Shown here: one piece after another, positions 8,240-17,565 of the stretch
How positions within the stretch are numbered: position 1 is the first letter of the stretch
How the letters are laid out: every line of letters starts with the position of its first letter
Source: Raoultibacter phocaeensis
Lineage (GTDB): Bacteria > Actinomycetota > Coriobacteriia > Coriobacteriales > Eggerthellaceae
Length of the DNA stretch: 64,000 nt
Reading direction: 5' to 3'
NCBI RefSeq assembly: GCF_901411515.1
Contig: NZ_CABDUX010000001.1
Span: 1,178,001-1,242,000, forward strand
The notes under the pieces: model-generated
The model's input: only the letters and a program-made list of their open reading frames with translations
Databases searched by the model: none
Told to the model about the DNA's origin: nothing
Translations under genes and position numbers: made by a program

Positions 8240-9149
8240 GCTCGCGCCGGTTGCCGCGCAAGACGAAGAGCTGACGGTCGAAGAGCAGCTTGCGTTTCAG
8301 TCCGAACTCTGGGGGCTTCTCGCGAAGCGCACCGCCCTCTACACGATGGGCGAGAGCAGCTCGGTCCCTGAATTGACGGCGAAGCGGCTGCTCGATTCGG
8401 TCTGTTTCACGCTCGGCCTCAATCCTGCCGATCTGTGTTCGCGCGATGTCCGTTCGCTGCTCCGGGAGCAAGTCGCAGACGCGTTCGAGCGTCGCATGAA
8501 GGACGTCGAAGCGAAGGCGCAGGGAGTCGAGGGGCTCTGGGAGTCGGTCTGCCTGAGCACGCCGCTTCTCGAGAGCACGGCGTTGCGCGATACGCTTGAG
8601 AGCCTGCGGAACTTTTCGGCGCGCTACGAGTACCGATATTTCGCCCACGAGATTCCGTGCGATATCGATTACCCTCTTGCGCATCCCGTTCCCGAAACAA
8701 TGCTCGGAGTGGATTACGTGACCGAGTACCTCGAGCGGTTGCTCATCGAGAACGCGGTCATGCAGTGTTTCGAGCTGGATCGGTGCGCCGCGCTCTTGCG
8801 AGCAGTTCATCCGGCATACCGCGAGCTGATCATCAATCTGTACGAGCCGATCGCCGCGAACGCGATCGGGCTTGCGCTTGCCGGCGGCGATGTCCTATCG
8901 TTGCGGGTGACGGATGAGGATCGCATGCGTATTGTCGAGAAGGTAGCGGAAAAGACGCGTTCGCAGGTGCGCAGCATGCTTGCGTCTGCAGCCTGCCTGG
9001 CGTGCGATGCGCTTGCCATCGAGGATGAACGCACGCGCAAGTACGTAACCGATACGGCAGTCGATCTGCTGCCGCGCGTCATGCGGCTCGCATCCCGCAG
9101 CGGAATGCCGTCGGGCGAGGGGCTTTCCGGAGTGTTCTTGCGTTTCTAG
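8220..9149 (+). CDS. DUF6179 family protein
   Basis: 309 residues from GTG 8220, which overlaps the DUF6323 stop. Signature segments are 'YTMGESSSVPELTAKRLLDS' near residue 40 and 'FFAH/YFAHEIPCDIDYPL'-type sequence near residue 140. Both are conserved in the DUF6179 family as I recall it. An earlier in-frame ATG at 8067 has a good ribosome-binding site, but the added 51 residues look like an out-of-frame shadow of the upstream gene. The start is therefore uncertain. There is no membrane segment, and function is unknown. The constant pairing with DUF6323 suggests a joint role. Confidence 0.6.
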   Translation: MDRRFGELAPVAAQDEELTVEEQLAFQSELWGLLAKRTALYTMGESSSVPELTAKRLLDSVCFTLGLNPADLCSRDVRSLLREQVADAFERRMKDVEAKAQGVEGLWESVCLSTPLLESTALRDTLESLRNFSARYEYRYFAHEIPCDIDYPLAHPVPETMLGVDYVTEYLERLLIENAVMQCFELDRCAALLRAVHPAYRELIINLYEPIAANAIGLALAGGDVLSLRVTDEDRMRIVEKVAEKTRSQVRSMLASAACLACDALAIEDERTRKYVTDTAVDLLPRVMRLASRSGMPSGEGLSGVFLRF

Positions 9150-9198
9150 CGACTAACGTCTGCACGGCTGCTTGAGCAGTCCTACGATACGGAGTGCC

Positions 9199-10356
9199 TT
9201 ATTTCCTTCCCCCCAGCATCGCTCCTACGTCGCGACCGACATGGCGCACGACGATCTCGGAAAGGCGTTTGATCGCGCTGGCGAGGATGGAGCGGGCGGG
9301 CTCCAGGGTGTTCTTGTTCGCATCGAGCAGCAGCTGAACGGTTTTCGCGCCGCCGCTTAGGATGTCGGTTGCATCTTCGGCGCCTGACGCCTGCACTGCT
9401 TCGAAAATCGCGTCCACGATGACGGCGAGTTCGTCGTCGGTAAACGATCCGAGCCATTCGGTCATCACCTGATCGGTAAACCGGGCGCTGTCGGATATGC
9501 GATCGGCATAGACGAACCGATCGCCTTCGATCTGCCAGGTGAAACCGCTGTGGGCCGCTATGCCCTTTGCATCGCTTTCGACGACTCGGTAATCCTCGTG
9601 CGATTCCATGAGCATGCCGACGATCGAATCGGTCGGCACTATTTTGGTGACGCCCCCCTCGATGCTCGCGTACTCTTCGCTCGTGAACACCGAAGGCTTG
9701 AAGCCGGGTCCGTCGAAATCGTAGACGCGCTCTATGCGCGATCGTACCTTGGCGTTGGCATTGACGGCGGCGAACACGGCAAGGTTGCCACCCTTGGAGT
9801 GGCCGCCGAGCATCAGGCGTTTCGGCAGGCCGGGCGCTGCCGATTCGAGGTAGCGGACAGCCTGGTCTTGGGCGGGAACCGGGCAGGTGAAGGCCATGTT
9901 GAAATCTTCCTTCCACCCGGTAAACGAACTGTCGGTGCCGCGGTATCCGATGAACGCGAATTCGCGCTTGTGGACGAACGCCATCGCAGCGAACTGCGTT
10001 TGGCGCTCGATGTCGAACAAGCTCAGATAGTCGCGGATGACGATTTCGCGGAAGCGGGGACTCGCGGCAAGGGCGAAAAGCAGGCTCTTTGTCCGATCGG
10101 GCACAAGCCCTGTGAACATGCGGTCGAAGTGCTCGGCTCTGAGCGCATCGCGGAATGCGACGCCGCGGCCGCCCGGCGAAAGCAGATTCTCAACGATCGT
10201 ACCGATGTCTGCGAACAGCCTCTTTTCTTTGAGTCCCGGTGCTATGTCATCGAAACGCACCATGCAGATTTCCGAGAGCACGAGCGCGTCGATCTCATTG
10301 AACGGCTTCTCTTCGAATGTGGCGAATTCGGTTGCGAGATAGTCGAGTATGTTCAT
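9199..10356 (-). CDS. DUF2974 (Mbeg1-like) alpha/beta-hydrolase-fold protein
   Basis: 385 residues, starting 'MNILDYLATEF' after AGGAA. The nucleophile elbow 'GGHSKGGN' near residue 198, with 'FIGYRGTDSSFTGWKEDF' before it, marks the DUF2974 lipase-like family common in gut anaerobes. Ser within GHSKG is the predicted nucleophile. No signal peptide is seen, so it is probably cytoplasmic. The substrate is unknown. It converges on the DUF6179 gene with about 50 bases between the stops. Confidence 0.75.
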   Translation of the reverse strand: MNILDYLATEFATFEEKPFNEIDALVLSEICMVRFDDIAPGLKEKRLFADIGTIVENLLSPGGRGVAFRDALRAEHFDRMFTGLVPDRTKSLLFALAASPRFREIVIRDYLSLFDIERQTQFAAMAFVHKREFAFIGYRGTDSSFTGWKEDFNMAFTCPVPAQDQAVRYLESAAPGLPKRLMLGGHSKGGNLAVFAAVNANAKVRSRIERVYDFDGPGFKPSVFTSEEYASIEGGVTKIVPTDSIVGMLMESHEDYRVVESDAKGIAAHSGFTWQIEGDRFVYADRISDSARFTDQVMTEWLGSFTDDELAVIVDAIFEAVQASGAEDATDILSGGAKTVQLLLDANKNTLEPARSILASAIKRLSEIVVRHVGRDVGAMLGGRK

Positions 10357-10574
10357 AGCGGTTCCTAACCTTGCGTTTTGCGGCATCGAGCTGCCGGTTC
10401 TTCAGGCAGCCTTGTACAGACGCAGTATGGTTGCTTTCGGAAAGCAGCAGTGCGCTTGCTCTTAGGCGCAATGTTTATAATGGCACAGTTGAAACACTGC
10501 GGCTATCGTCGAGTTTTCGCCCCAAGCGAAGCACCGTACGCGTGCTGTTTCGAAGCCTTTGAGTATGCGCTTGG

Positions 10575-10641
10575 TTCGGGCTGACCAAGGGGTCGACTTT
10601 GAAGCATGGGTTCGGGCTGACTGAGGAGGTCTGCTTCGAAG
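10575..10641. repeat. Imperfect 30-bp direct repeat
   Basis: Two copies, at 10575-10604 and 10611-10641. Each starts TTCGGGCTGAC and ends in a GAAG block. They differ at several inner positions. They lie downstream of a TATAAT-like element, so a small transcript is possible, but no terminator was identified. Confidence 0.6.
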
Positions 10642-10701
10642 GTGCGCATGAGGATATCGAACGCAGGCGCATTCCTTTTTATAGTGAGGGGTGCTTTCTG
10701 C

Positions 10702-10892
10702 GTTCCCGAAGTTGCCGATCTTGGCACAAAATCCGAGGTTTGACAATTAGAGAGTATCATACATTTATTTTTTGATGATTCAGAATTTTGCCATCAGGCA
10801 TTTTGCGCTCTGGTAATTCGTATTTAGATACTTATGGTGTTACACAATTGTCAAACCTCGGAATTTGTGCCGGAATTCGGGATATCGGGAAC
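10702..10892. repeat. Long inverted repeat around an AT-rich core
   Basis: Left arm 10702-10748 and right arm 10846-10892, 47 bases each, with about 39 matching. The inner 26 bases, from GGCACAAA to TTTGACAATT, are nearly perfect. The 97-base core is much richer in A and T than the surrounding DNA. Both arms read outward as similar peptides ('NCQTSDFVP' and 'NCQTSEFVP'), which suggests one ancestral sequence duplicated in inverted orientation. It may be a MITE-like or REP-like element. Confidence 0.75.
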
Positions 10893-11298
10893 ATTTGGAG
10901 CATTGCATCACCGAGAGCATTGGGAGTATCGGAGCATATCGAAAAGATCGGGACCAACTGGAACACGGGGAACATTCGAAATGCCGAGACAATCGGGACT
11001 ATCGAAGCTCATCGCAATGCGAGTCTGCGAGATTAGTCCACTCAGAACGGCACATGGTGGCAAGTCGCTTACCACCTGCGCCTTTACTGTTGCATGAACA
11101 AACCATGACCTGCCGTTTGCGAACAATTGACGCAAGCTTGATTTCCGCCTGACCTCGCCCAAACAGAGCATGCCTAGCATAGTCGTTGTAGCGGAAGGCA
11201 TCGAAGGCGGCGTTCAACCCCCTCCCAGAGCGATTCCCTTCTCGAGCCTTCGGCCTCCGCTTTCTAAACGATGAAGGATGACAGGAAAGAGGAGTTGC

Positions 11299-12402
11299 AT
11301 GTTTGAAAGCACGATATCCCGGCGGCAGTTCGTCATCGGCGGTGCCGCGGTGCTCGCAACAGGAGCGCTCGGCCTCATGACGGGTTGCACGGCTGCGAGC
11401 GGTTCGGCTGCGGGAGCTGCGAGCGCCCAGGCGAACGCGAGCGGTTCGAACGCGGAAGGCGGGCAGACCGCTGCGGAGAAGATCACCATGGTATGGCTTC
11501 CCGATAATTCATCGGCCGATCTTACCGCTTCTCGTCAGGCCATCGGCGATGCTATCACTGCGGCATGCGGGCGCGAAACCGAACTTATGACCACAACCGA
11601 TTACAACGTTGCCATCGAGGCCATCGCGTCGGGCAGCGCTCAGATGGCGCTTCTCGGAGCGGAAGGGTACGTGCAGGCGAATAAGAAGAATCCCCATGTG
11701 CTTGCCGCGTTCACCAACAGCGACGAAGAGGGCGGTCTCGACGGCGCGTGTTATTACAGCCGTATCTGCGTGCGCACCGAAGATGCCGAACAGTACAAAA
11801 GCGGAAGCGAGTACTCCCTCGAAAACATACAGGGCAAGCCGTTCTCGTTCGTAACGGCAACTTCGACCTCGGGTTTCAAAGTGCCGTCGAGCGCTATCGT
11901 CGCGGAGTTCGGTTTGGATTCCTCGGACGAGCTGCTCGAGGCGGGCGCGTTCTTCTCGGAAGTGCTCTTTGGCAACTCGCATGCGGGATCGGCGGTAAAC
12001 CTGCTTTCAGGGGATGCAGAAGCGGCAGCATTCGACGACGTCGATGTCGATATGTACCTCGATCTCGTATCGGGCGAGGCCAATACGGTCGGGGCGGTGT
12101 ACAAGGCGAAAGACGATGCCGAGGCTCCCTTCGACACGGTGCGCGGCAACCAGTTCACTATCATCGCCATCACCCCGGTTCTCAACGCGCCCGTGTGCTT
12201 CAACGAAGAGGCGATCGATGACGATACGCGCACGAAGATCGTCGATTATTTCTGCTCCGATGCGGTTGCCGACAACAAGGAGATTTTCGTCGATCCCGAG
12301 GACGAGAACGCCCAGGGCATTTTCGAGAAGGATTCGGAAAAGACCTGTTTTGTTGAAGTAACCGACGACTGGTACGAACCCATTAGAAAACTCGGCGCTT
12401 AG
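11299..12402 (+). CDS. phnD: Phosphonate ABC transporter substrate-binding lipoprotein PhnD
   Basis: 367 residues from ATG 11299, five bases after an AGGAAAGAGGAG site. The N terminus has 'SRRQFVIGG' (Tat-like) and a lipobox ending at Cys30 ('LMTGC'), so it is an anchored extracellular lipoprotein. The mature part is a PhnD-type periplasmic-binding fold ('MVWLPDNSSADLT', 'ATSTSGFKVPSS', 'FFSEVLFGNSHAGS'). It captures phosphonates for the PhnC/PhnE importer. It is the first gene of the C-P lyase operon. A hairpin between it and phnC may lower downstream expression relative to this abundant binding protein. Confidence 0.9.
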   Translation: MFESTISRRQFVIGGAAVLATGALGLMTGCTAASGSAAGAASAQANASGSNAEGGQTAAEKITMVWLPDNSSADLTASRQAIGDAITAACGRETELMTTTDYNVAIEAIASGSAQMALLGAEGYVQANKKNPHVLAAFTNSDEEGGLDGACYYSRICVRTEDAEQYKSGSEYSLENIQGKPFSFVTATSTSGFKVPSSAIVAEFGLDSSDELLEAGAFFSEVLFGNSHAGSAVNLLSGDAEAAAFDDVDVDMYLDLVSGEANTVGAVYKAKDDAEAPFDTVRGNQFTIIAITPVLNAPVCFNEEAIDDDTRTKIVDYFCSDAVADNKEIFVDPEDENAQGIFEKDSEKTCFVEVTDDWYEPIRKLGA

Positions 12403-12424
12403 CCGTAACGGCAGTCCAGCGAGT

Positions 12425-12448
12425 CCGCCGATCTCGGACGATCGGTGG
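12425..12448 (+). promoter_or_regulatory. Hairpin between phnD and phnC
   Basis: Nine-base arms CCGCCGATC and GATCGGTGG (one G-U type pair) with a short loop, located 23 bases after the phnD stop. There is no U tract, so it is more likely an RNA-stabilising or attenuating hairpin than a full terminator. Confidence 0.4.
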
Positions 12449-12615
12449 GCTTTGCGGTGTGCGGGCCGCGTACGACGAGCCTCGGTGTCCAACGCGGTCT
12501 GCGGCTGCACCTGAGCTGTCGGCAGTGAGAGCTCGGGGAAACGGTTGGGCAGAAAACATCCGAGCTGCCGTTAGCGGATGCGCGGGAAGCGATCGGGCAG
12601 AAAGGAAGAAATCAC

Positions 12616-13452
12616 ATGTCTCATGAGGGACTGTTGGCAATGAAGTCGGTGTCGAAGAGCTACAACGGCAAAACGAGGGCGCTTGACAATGTGACTATGG
12701 AAATCGAGCGCGGCCAGTTCGTTTCGGTCATCGGATCGTCGGGGGCTGGTAAATCGACGCTTCTGCGATGCGTGAACAGGCTTATCGACCCAACCGAAGG
12801 AAGCATCGAATTCGATGGAAGCGACGTGCTTGCGCTCGGGAAACGACAGTTGCGGCAGGTGCGCAGACGCATCAGCATGATTTTTCAACACTACAATCTC
12901 GTTTCTCGCTCGACGACCATCGAAAACGTGTTGCAGGGTCGCCTCGGTTACAAATCGAGCATCGCTGGGGTATTCGGTTTGTACAGCGAAGAGGAAAAGG
13001 TGCTTGCGTTCGAAACGCTCACGCGGCTCGGTATGGAAGAGTTCGCGTACCGTCGGTGCGATCAGCTTTCAGGCGGACAGAAGCAGCGCGTGGGCATTGC
13101 ACGAGCGCTCGTACAGGAGCCGCTGCTCATGCTGGCGGACGAGCCGATTGCAAGCCTCGATCCGAAGGCGTCGCGCACGATCATGGAATACCTCAGGTGG
13201 GCCGCCGACGACCTCGGCATCGCGTGCTTGGTAAACCTCCATCAGGTCGATTGCGCCATCGAGTTCTCGGATCGCATCATTGGCTTGAAGGACGGCAAGC
13301 TCGTGTTCGACGGAACGCCTGCCGAGCTCGATTCCGAAGCCATCGCCTACATTTACGGTACGTCGTACGTGAAGGAACAGGCGCCGCGCATCCGGGATTT
13401 CTCCGATGCGGTCGAGGCTGACGTGCTGGCGACTGCGGGTGTTGCTTCATGA
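12616..13452 (+). CDS. phnC: Phosphonate ABC transporter ATP-binding protein PhnC
   Basis: 278 residues behind AAAGGAAGA. Walker A 'GSSGAGKST' lies at residues 40-48, the Q-loop at 'FQHYNLV', the signature 'LSGGQ' at 151-155 and Walker B 'LMLADE' at 171-176. The PhnC-specific stretch 'LQGRLGYKSSIAG' is present. It powers phosphonate import together with PhnD and the two PhnE permeases. Its last four bases overlap the start of phnE (ATGA). Confidence 0.92.
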   Translation: MSHEGLLAMKSVSKSYNGKTRALDNVTMEIERGQFVSVIGSSGAGKSTLLRCVNRLIDPTEGSIEFDGSDVLALGKRQLRQVRRRISMIFQHYNLVSRSTTIENVLQGRLGYKSSIAGVFGLYSEEEKVLAFETLTRLGMEEFAYRRCDQLSGGQKQRVGIARALVQEPLLMLADEPIASLDPKASRTIMEYLRWAADDLGIACLVNLHQVDCAIEFSDRIIGLKDGKLVFDGTPAELDSEAIAYIYGTSYVKEQAPRIRDFSDAVEADVLATAGVAS

Positions 13453-14369
13453 GCGGGATCCGAAACCGGTTACGCGCCGAACGGGGGTCCGAGTGCCCCG
13501 AAGGTTCCGGTGAGGTGGCGTTCGCCTATGCAGGTGCTGGCGCGATCGATGCTGCGATGTCATCGCAGGGGATCATCGGCGAGGCGGGCGAGCGGTTCTT
13601 TCGCAAGCGCAGCCTGTTCGTGGTCGGGCTGTTTTTGCTGTTCGTGGGACTCAACGCGCTTGCAGGCAGCTACGTCGGCTTCGATCCGGTCGCTTCGATC
13701 GTGGATATACCGGCCGGTATCGTATGGATGGCAACGAACTTCATTCCGACAGCCGACTCCTTCGCCAAGCTCGGGCAAATCCTCTCGTCGCTCGGTTCCA
13801 CGATTCTCGTATCGATCGCGGCAAGCTGCACGGCGGCCCTCATCGCCTTCGTGTTCGCCGTGCTCGGCTCGCGCTCGGTCGGCATCGGCGGACCGGTGTC
13901 GGTTGTCGTGCGCGGGATCGCGTCGCTCTTCCGCAACATTCCAGTGGTGGCATGGGCATTCGTCCTCTTGTTCTCGTTCAAGCAAAGCGAGTTCACCGGG
14001 TTCTTCGCCCTGTTCCTCACGAGCTTCGGGTACTTGACCCGCTGTTATCTCGAGAGCATCGACGAGGTGAGCGCTGGCGCAGTCGAAGCGCTCCGTGCGA
14101 CGGGTGCGGGTTATGCGCAGATCGTCGTGCAGGCGGTCATCCCAATGACGATCACGTCGGTCATCAGCTGGGTCTTGTACATGATCGAGACGAACATCCG
14201 CGATGCAACGCTCATCGGCATCCTGACGGGAACGGGCATCGGATTTTTGTTCGACCTGTTCTACAAGAGCTTCCGCTACGACGTTGCCGGCCTGGTCATC
14301 TTGGCAATCGTCGTTGCTGTGATCGCATGCGAGGCGCTTTCGAACTACGTGAGGAGGCAGATCATATGA
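13449..14369 (+). CDS. phnE: Phosphonate ABC transporter permease PhnE (first)
   Basis: 306 residues with a polar N-terminal extension of about 55 residues and then six or so membrane segments. The permease EAA loop is seen as 'EVSAGAVEALRATGAGYAQI', with 'GTGIGFLFDLFYKSF' after it. It starts inside the phnC stop and ends by an ATGA overlap with the second permease. Two tandem, diverged PhnE proteins probably form a heterodimeric channel. Confidence 0.9.
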   Translation: MSGIRNRLRAERGSECPEGSGEVAFAYAGAGAIDAAMSSQGIIGEAGERFFRKRSLFVVGLFLLFVGLNALAGSYVGFDPVASIVDIPAGIVWMATNFIPTADSFAKLGQILSSLGSTILVSIAASCTAALIAFVFAVLGSRSVGIGGPVSVVVRGIASLFRNIPVVAWAFVLLFSFKQSEFTGFFALFLTSFGYLTRCYLESIDEVSAGAVEALRATGAGYAQIVVQAVIPMTITSVISWVLYMIETNIRDATLIGILTGTGIGFLFDLFYKSFRYDVAGLVILAIVVAVIACEALSNYVRRQII

Positions 14370-15238
14370 CGGAAACGGCGCTCGCATCGATCGGGTCCGA
14401 TGCAACCCGCGCGATGCGCTTCACCCGTTCGGGAAAGATCAAAACGCGCAGGATGAGCAAGCAGAACGCCGTGGTAGCCGTGGTGCTCGGCGCGTTGGCG
14501 GCCCTGACGGTGTTCGCGCTCGTCACGATGAACTACGGCAAGGTCGCGTTCTTCGCTGCGCTTGCGCAGGCATGCGAAGATTTCCTCATCATGATGCTGC
14601 AACCGGGGCTTGCGGGGCATTTCACGCTTGCCGATGTGGTGACGGGATTGTTCGTGTCGCTCGCGCTCGCGGTGCTTACCACGTTCATCGGCGCAGTCAT
14701 CGCGTTCGTCCTGAGCCTGCTTGCAGCGGTCAACCTGTCGAACAAGGCGCTCAGCAACGCGATCAAGGCGCTCATGTCACTCTTCCGTGCCGTGCCGACG
14801 ATTCTCTGGGTCCTCGTGTTCACGGTGGCTATCGGGCTCGGGCCCGAAGCGGCGGTGATCGGCCTTCTGTTCCACAGCATCGCTTACCTGGTAAAGGCGT
14901 ATTCGGAGAGCTTCGAGGAAATCGACAAGGGGTCGCTCGAAGCGCTTCGCGCATGCGGAGCCTCGTGGTGGCAAACCGTGTTCGCGGCTGTTGTACCCGA
15001 GAAGGCGAGCGAGATGCTCTCGTGGACGTTCATCAGGTTCGAGATCAACTTCGTGAACGCGGTGGCCGTAGGCGCGGTTGCCGGGGCGGGCGGCATCGGC
15101 TACCAGCTGTTTTTGGCGGGAAGCTTCTACTACAACATCCATGAGGTGGGGCTCATCGTCTATCTGTGCCTTGCGGTGGCCGTCGTACTTGAAATCATTG
15201 CGACGAGGTTGCGCCGTCGCTACATCGTCAATTCGTAA
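14366..15238 (+). CDS. phnE2: Phosphonate ABC transporter permease PhnE (second)
   Basis: 290 residues with a basic N terminus and about six membrane segments. The coupling loop reads 'EIDKGSLEALRACGASWWQ', and 'GAVAGAGGIGYQLFLAG' is typical of PhnE. The start ATG 14366 overlaps the stop of the first permease and has GAGGAGG upstream. It is related to the upstream permease but clearly diverged, which fits an old duplication that forms a two-subunit channel. Confidence 0.9.
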   Translation: MTETALASIGSDATRAMRFTRSGKIKTRRMSKQNAVVAVVLGALAALTVFALVTMNYGKVAFFAALAQACEDFLIMMLQPGLAGHFTLADVVTGLFVSLALAVLTTFIGAVIAFVLSLLAAVNLSNKALSNAIKALMSLFRAVPTILWVLVFTVAIGLGPEAAVIGLLFHSIAYLVKAYSESFEEIDKGSLEALRACGASWWQTVFAAVVPEKASEMLSWTFIRFEINFVNAVAVGAVAGAGGIGYQLFLAGSFYYNIHEVGLIVYLCLAVAVVLEIIATRLRRRYIVNS

Positions 15239-15262
15239 ATACCTGAGCTGAAGGGCGGTAGT

Positions 15263-15700
15263 GTGAATCGGTATGAAAGAACGCGAGTGCTCGTCGAAGG
15301 TGACGGAGCGCTTGCCCAGGAGATAGCGGCCGAGGTCGAAGAGGCCTGCGAGGTCAAAGTCCTCGATGCGCCGCGCGAGGAGTTGGTGATGGTGAAGGTG
15401 CGCGAAAGCTCCCGCAACAGCCTGTTCTACCTCGGCGAAGCGCTCATGTGCTCGTGCCGCGTACGGATCGGCGATGCCATGGGCTTCGGATACGTGCTCG
15501 GCAGCAAACGAAACGCAGCGTACAACTTGGCGGTCGTCGATGCGGCGTATCGCTCGGAGCGCCCATTCGAGGGCAAGCAGCGGTGGGAGCAGCGCATCGA
15601 GAAGGAGGCCCGACGCCTGTACGAGCGGCAGTTGAAAAGCCAGGCGCTCGTAGAGCGCACACGCGTCGATTTCTCCACGATGGACGGTGGTGTGCAGTGA
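15263..15700 (+). CDS. phnG: C-P lyase core subunit PhnG
   Basis: 145 residues from GTG. Family segments are 'EVKVLDAPREELVMVKVRES', 'FYLGEALMCSCRVRIG' and 'GYVLGSKRNAAYNLAVVDAA'. PhnG is part of the PhnGHIJ core that couples phosphonate to the C1 of ribose with loss of the nucleobase. It ends by a GTGA overlap with phnH, which supports tight co-translation. Confidence 0.92.
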   Translation: MNRYERTRVLVEGDGALAQEIAAEVEEACEVKVLDAPREELVMVKVRESSRNSLFYLGEALMCSCRVRIGDAMGFGYVLGSKRNAAYNLAVVDAAYRSERPFEGKQRWEQRIEKEARRLYERQLKSQALVERTRVDFSTMDGGVQ

Positions 15701-16392
15701 GCGCTTCGAAACGCGAGATACTGCGCATGCAGCGTGCGTTTAGGGCAGCACTGAGCGCAATGGCTCGTCCGGGGACCGTGACGAGGATGCCGCTTTTTGC
15801 CGAGAACGAAGGCGAAGGTGACGTGCGCTATCCGGCTGTGTCGGCCTCGCTTGCGACCCTGATCGATCTGTTCGTCGATCAGGCGACCACGGTTGCGGTT
15901 GCGTCCGATATGCCGGCGCTCGAGCAGGCGCTTGCCGCCGAAACCCATGCGCACGCACGCCCGGCCGACCGCGCGGCGTTCGTCGTGGTGCCGAAGGCAG
16001 CCGGGGAAGCGTGTGCAGAGGATGCGGTTTCGAAGGCTGCGGGCGGCACGTTCGAATCACCCGAAACGGGAGCAACCGTGCTCATCGAGTGCGACCGCAT
16101 CGCATCCGACGGAGAAGCGCAGCGCGCTTTCGGTTCGGACGCGGCGCACCGTGCTTCCGCTTACGACGCTTCGGAAGAACCCGAGCTTATCTGGGTGTCG
16201 GTCGAGGGCCCCGGCGTCAAGGATTCCCATACCTTCGGCGTCGATCGCATCGAGTGGGTGTGGGCTCGCAACCGTCGCGAAGACGAGTTTCCCTGCGGGA
16301 TCGACATCATCCTGACCGATCCTTCCGGTCGCGTGGTTGCCCTTCCGCGTACCTCGTTCGTTTCGCTTCGGGCAGGAAAGGAGGCGCAGTAA
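15697..16392 (+). CDS. phnH: C-P lyase core subunit PhnH
   Basis: 231 residues from GTG 15697, which overlaps the phnG stop. The start 'FRAALSAMARPGTV' and the end 'GIDIILTDPSGRVVALPRTS' are typical of PhnH. It is longer than the E. coli protein (about 194 residues) because of an Ala/Glu-rich middle region. It is a structural member of the C-P lyase core and has no known independent catalysis. The stop overlaps the phnI start by one base. Confidence 0.9.
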   Translation: MSASKREILRMQRAFRAALSAMARPGTVTRMPLFAENEGEGDVRYPAVSASLATLIDLFVDQATTVAVASDMPALEQALAAETHAHARPADRAAFVVVPKAAGEACAEDAVSKAAGGTFESPETGATVLIECDRIASDGEAQRAFGSDAAHRASAYDASEEPELIWVSVEGPGVKDSHTFGVDRIEWVWARNRREDEFPCGIDIILTDPSGRVVALPRTSFVSLRAGKEAQ

Positions 16393-17561
16393 TGGGGTAC
16401 GTAGCGGTACGAGGCGGTCAAGAGGCCATCGAAGAAAGCCAGATCCTGCTCGAATGGCAACGGGTCCACACGACGAAAAGCGTGGACGTCGAAACCATAC
16501 AGGCGGTTTTTCCCGATCTGATCGATCAGGTCATGGGTGAGAGCTCGCTGTACGCGCCCGAACTTGCGGCCCTTGCATTGAAGCAGGCGCAGGGCTCTCC
16601 CGAAGAGGCGGTGTTTCTGCTGCGGGCATTTCGTTCCACTCTTGAGCGACCGTACGTGAGCAGAGCCGTCGAGACTCGTTTCATGCAGGTCGACCGACGC
16701 ATCTCGGCGGCTTTCAAGGACGTTCCCGGTGGCCAGATTCTCGGTGCAACGCGCGACTACAGCCATCGCCTCATCGATTTCAATCTGCGTGAGGAAGACG
16801 ATGATTCGCTGCGCGAGGCCAAAAAGCGTCTGAAGCGCACGTGGAAGAAGCAAGCGCTCGAAGAGGCCGAGCTGGCGTCTGCGCGGCGCGAAGACGCAGC
16901 AGAAACCAGCGGATCGCTTCCCAAGGTCGCCGAGTACGTGCGCAGCGAAGGTCTGCTCGCAACGTATGCGTGCGACGATACCGAACCGGTCGACGTGACG
17001 ATGGAACCCCTTGTGTTTCCCGCGCCCCGCTCGGCGCGGCTCCAAACGCTTGCGCGCGGCATGACGCAGGCGGTCAATGCGCTCGGCTATGCGGCCATTC
17101 GCGGGTTCGGCCCCGCGCACCCCACCGTTGCAGAGCTGCGCCACGGCCTCGTGGAGATCGCTCTCGATTCTCCGCTTTGCTCGGGAAATCCCGAGGAAGC
17201 CTACTACGTGGGATCGATGCCGGTGACCGAGGTGGAAAGCCTGTTTGAATCGCATGAGAAAAAGGGTGACGGCACCGAAGAGCTGAGCTTCGATGTGGGA
17301 TACGGCATGGTCATGGGCGGTGCGGAAACGAAAGCGATTGCGATGAGCGTGCTCGACAACTGTCTCACGCAAGGCGATAAGCGATTCCCGACCCAAGATG
17401 AGGAGTTCGTGCTGTATCACGTCGACGGCATCGAGGCGACCGGCTTCATCTCGCACCTCAAGCTTCCCCACTACGTGACGTTTCAATCGAAGCTCTCAAG
17501 CGTGCGCAAAACACGGGAGCCCGCATCGGCTGCGGTGCGTGCGGCAGAAAGTGCGAGGTAG
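16392..17561 (+). CDS. phnI: C-P lyase core subunit PhnI (nucleosidase)
   Basis: 389 residues beginning 'MGYVAVRGGQEAIEES', the usual PhnI N terminus. Other family blocks are 'VFLLRAFRSTLER', 'ILGATRDYSHRLIDF' and 'DVGYGMVMGGAETKAIAMS'. With PhnG, PhnH and PhnL it transfers triphospho-ribose from ATP to the phosphonate. The C-terminal 'FISHLKLPHYVTFQSKL' is also conserved. phnJ follows four bases after the stop. Confidence 0.93.
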   Translation: MGYVAVRGGQEAIEESQILLEWQRVHTTKSVDVETIQAVFPDLIDQVMGESSLYAPELAALALKQAQGSPEEAVFLLRAFRSTLERPYVSRAVETRFMQVDRRISAAFKDVPGGQILGATRDYSHRLIDFNLREEDDDSLREAKKRLKRTWKKQALEEAELASARREDAAETSGSLPKVAEYVRSEGLLATYACDDTEPVDVTMEPLVFPAPRSARLQTLARGMTQAVNALGYAAIRGFGPAHPTVAELRHGLVEIALDSPLCSGNPEEAYYVGSMPVTEVESLFESHEKKGDGTEELSFDVGYGMVMGGAETKAIAMSVLDNCLTQGDKRFPTQDEEFVLYHVDGIEATGFISHLKLPHYVTFQSKLSSVRKTREPASAAVRAAESAR

Positions 17562-17565
17562 AACC

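Larger units (their letters stand above)
10357..11298. other. Repeat-rich gene-free region (942 bp)
   Basis: No credible gene. It holds a -10-like TATAAT at about 10476, an imperfect 30-bp direct repeat (10575-10604 and 10611-10641), and a large inverted repeat (10702-10892) around an AT-rich core. A stretch from 10860 to 11030 repeats short GGGA/ATCG words. Open frames here differ between strands and show no family features. The right end carries the phnD ribosome-binding site. Confidence 0.6.

Noticed and set aside
10788-11097. Small protein genes in the 10357-11298 gap
   Set aside because: Frames cross the inverted repeat and short GGGA/ATCG repeats; the translations are repeat-driven and lack ribosome-binding sites.
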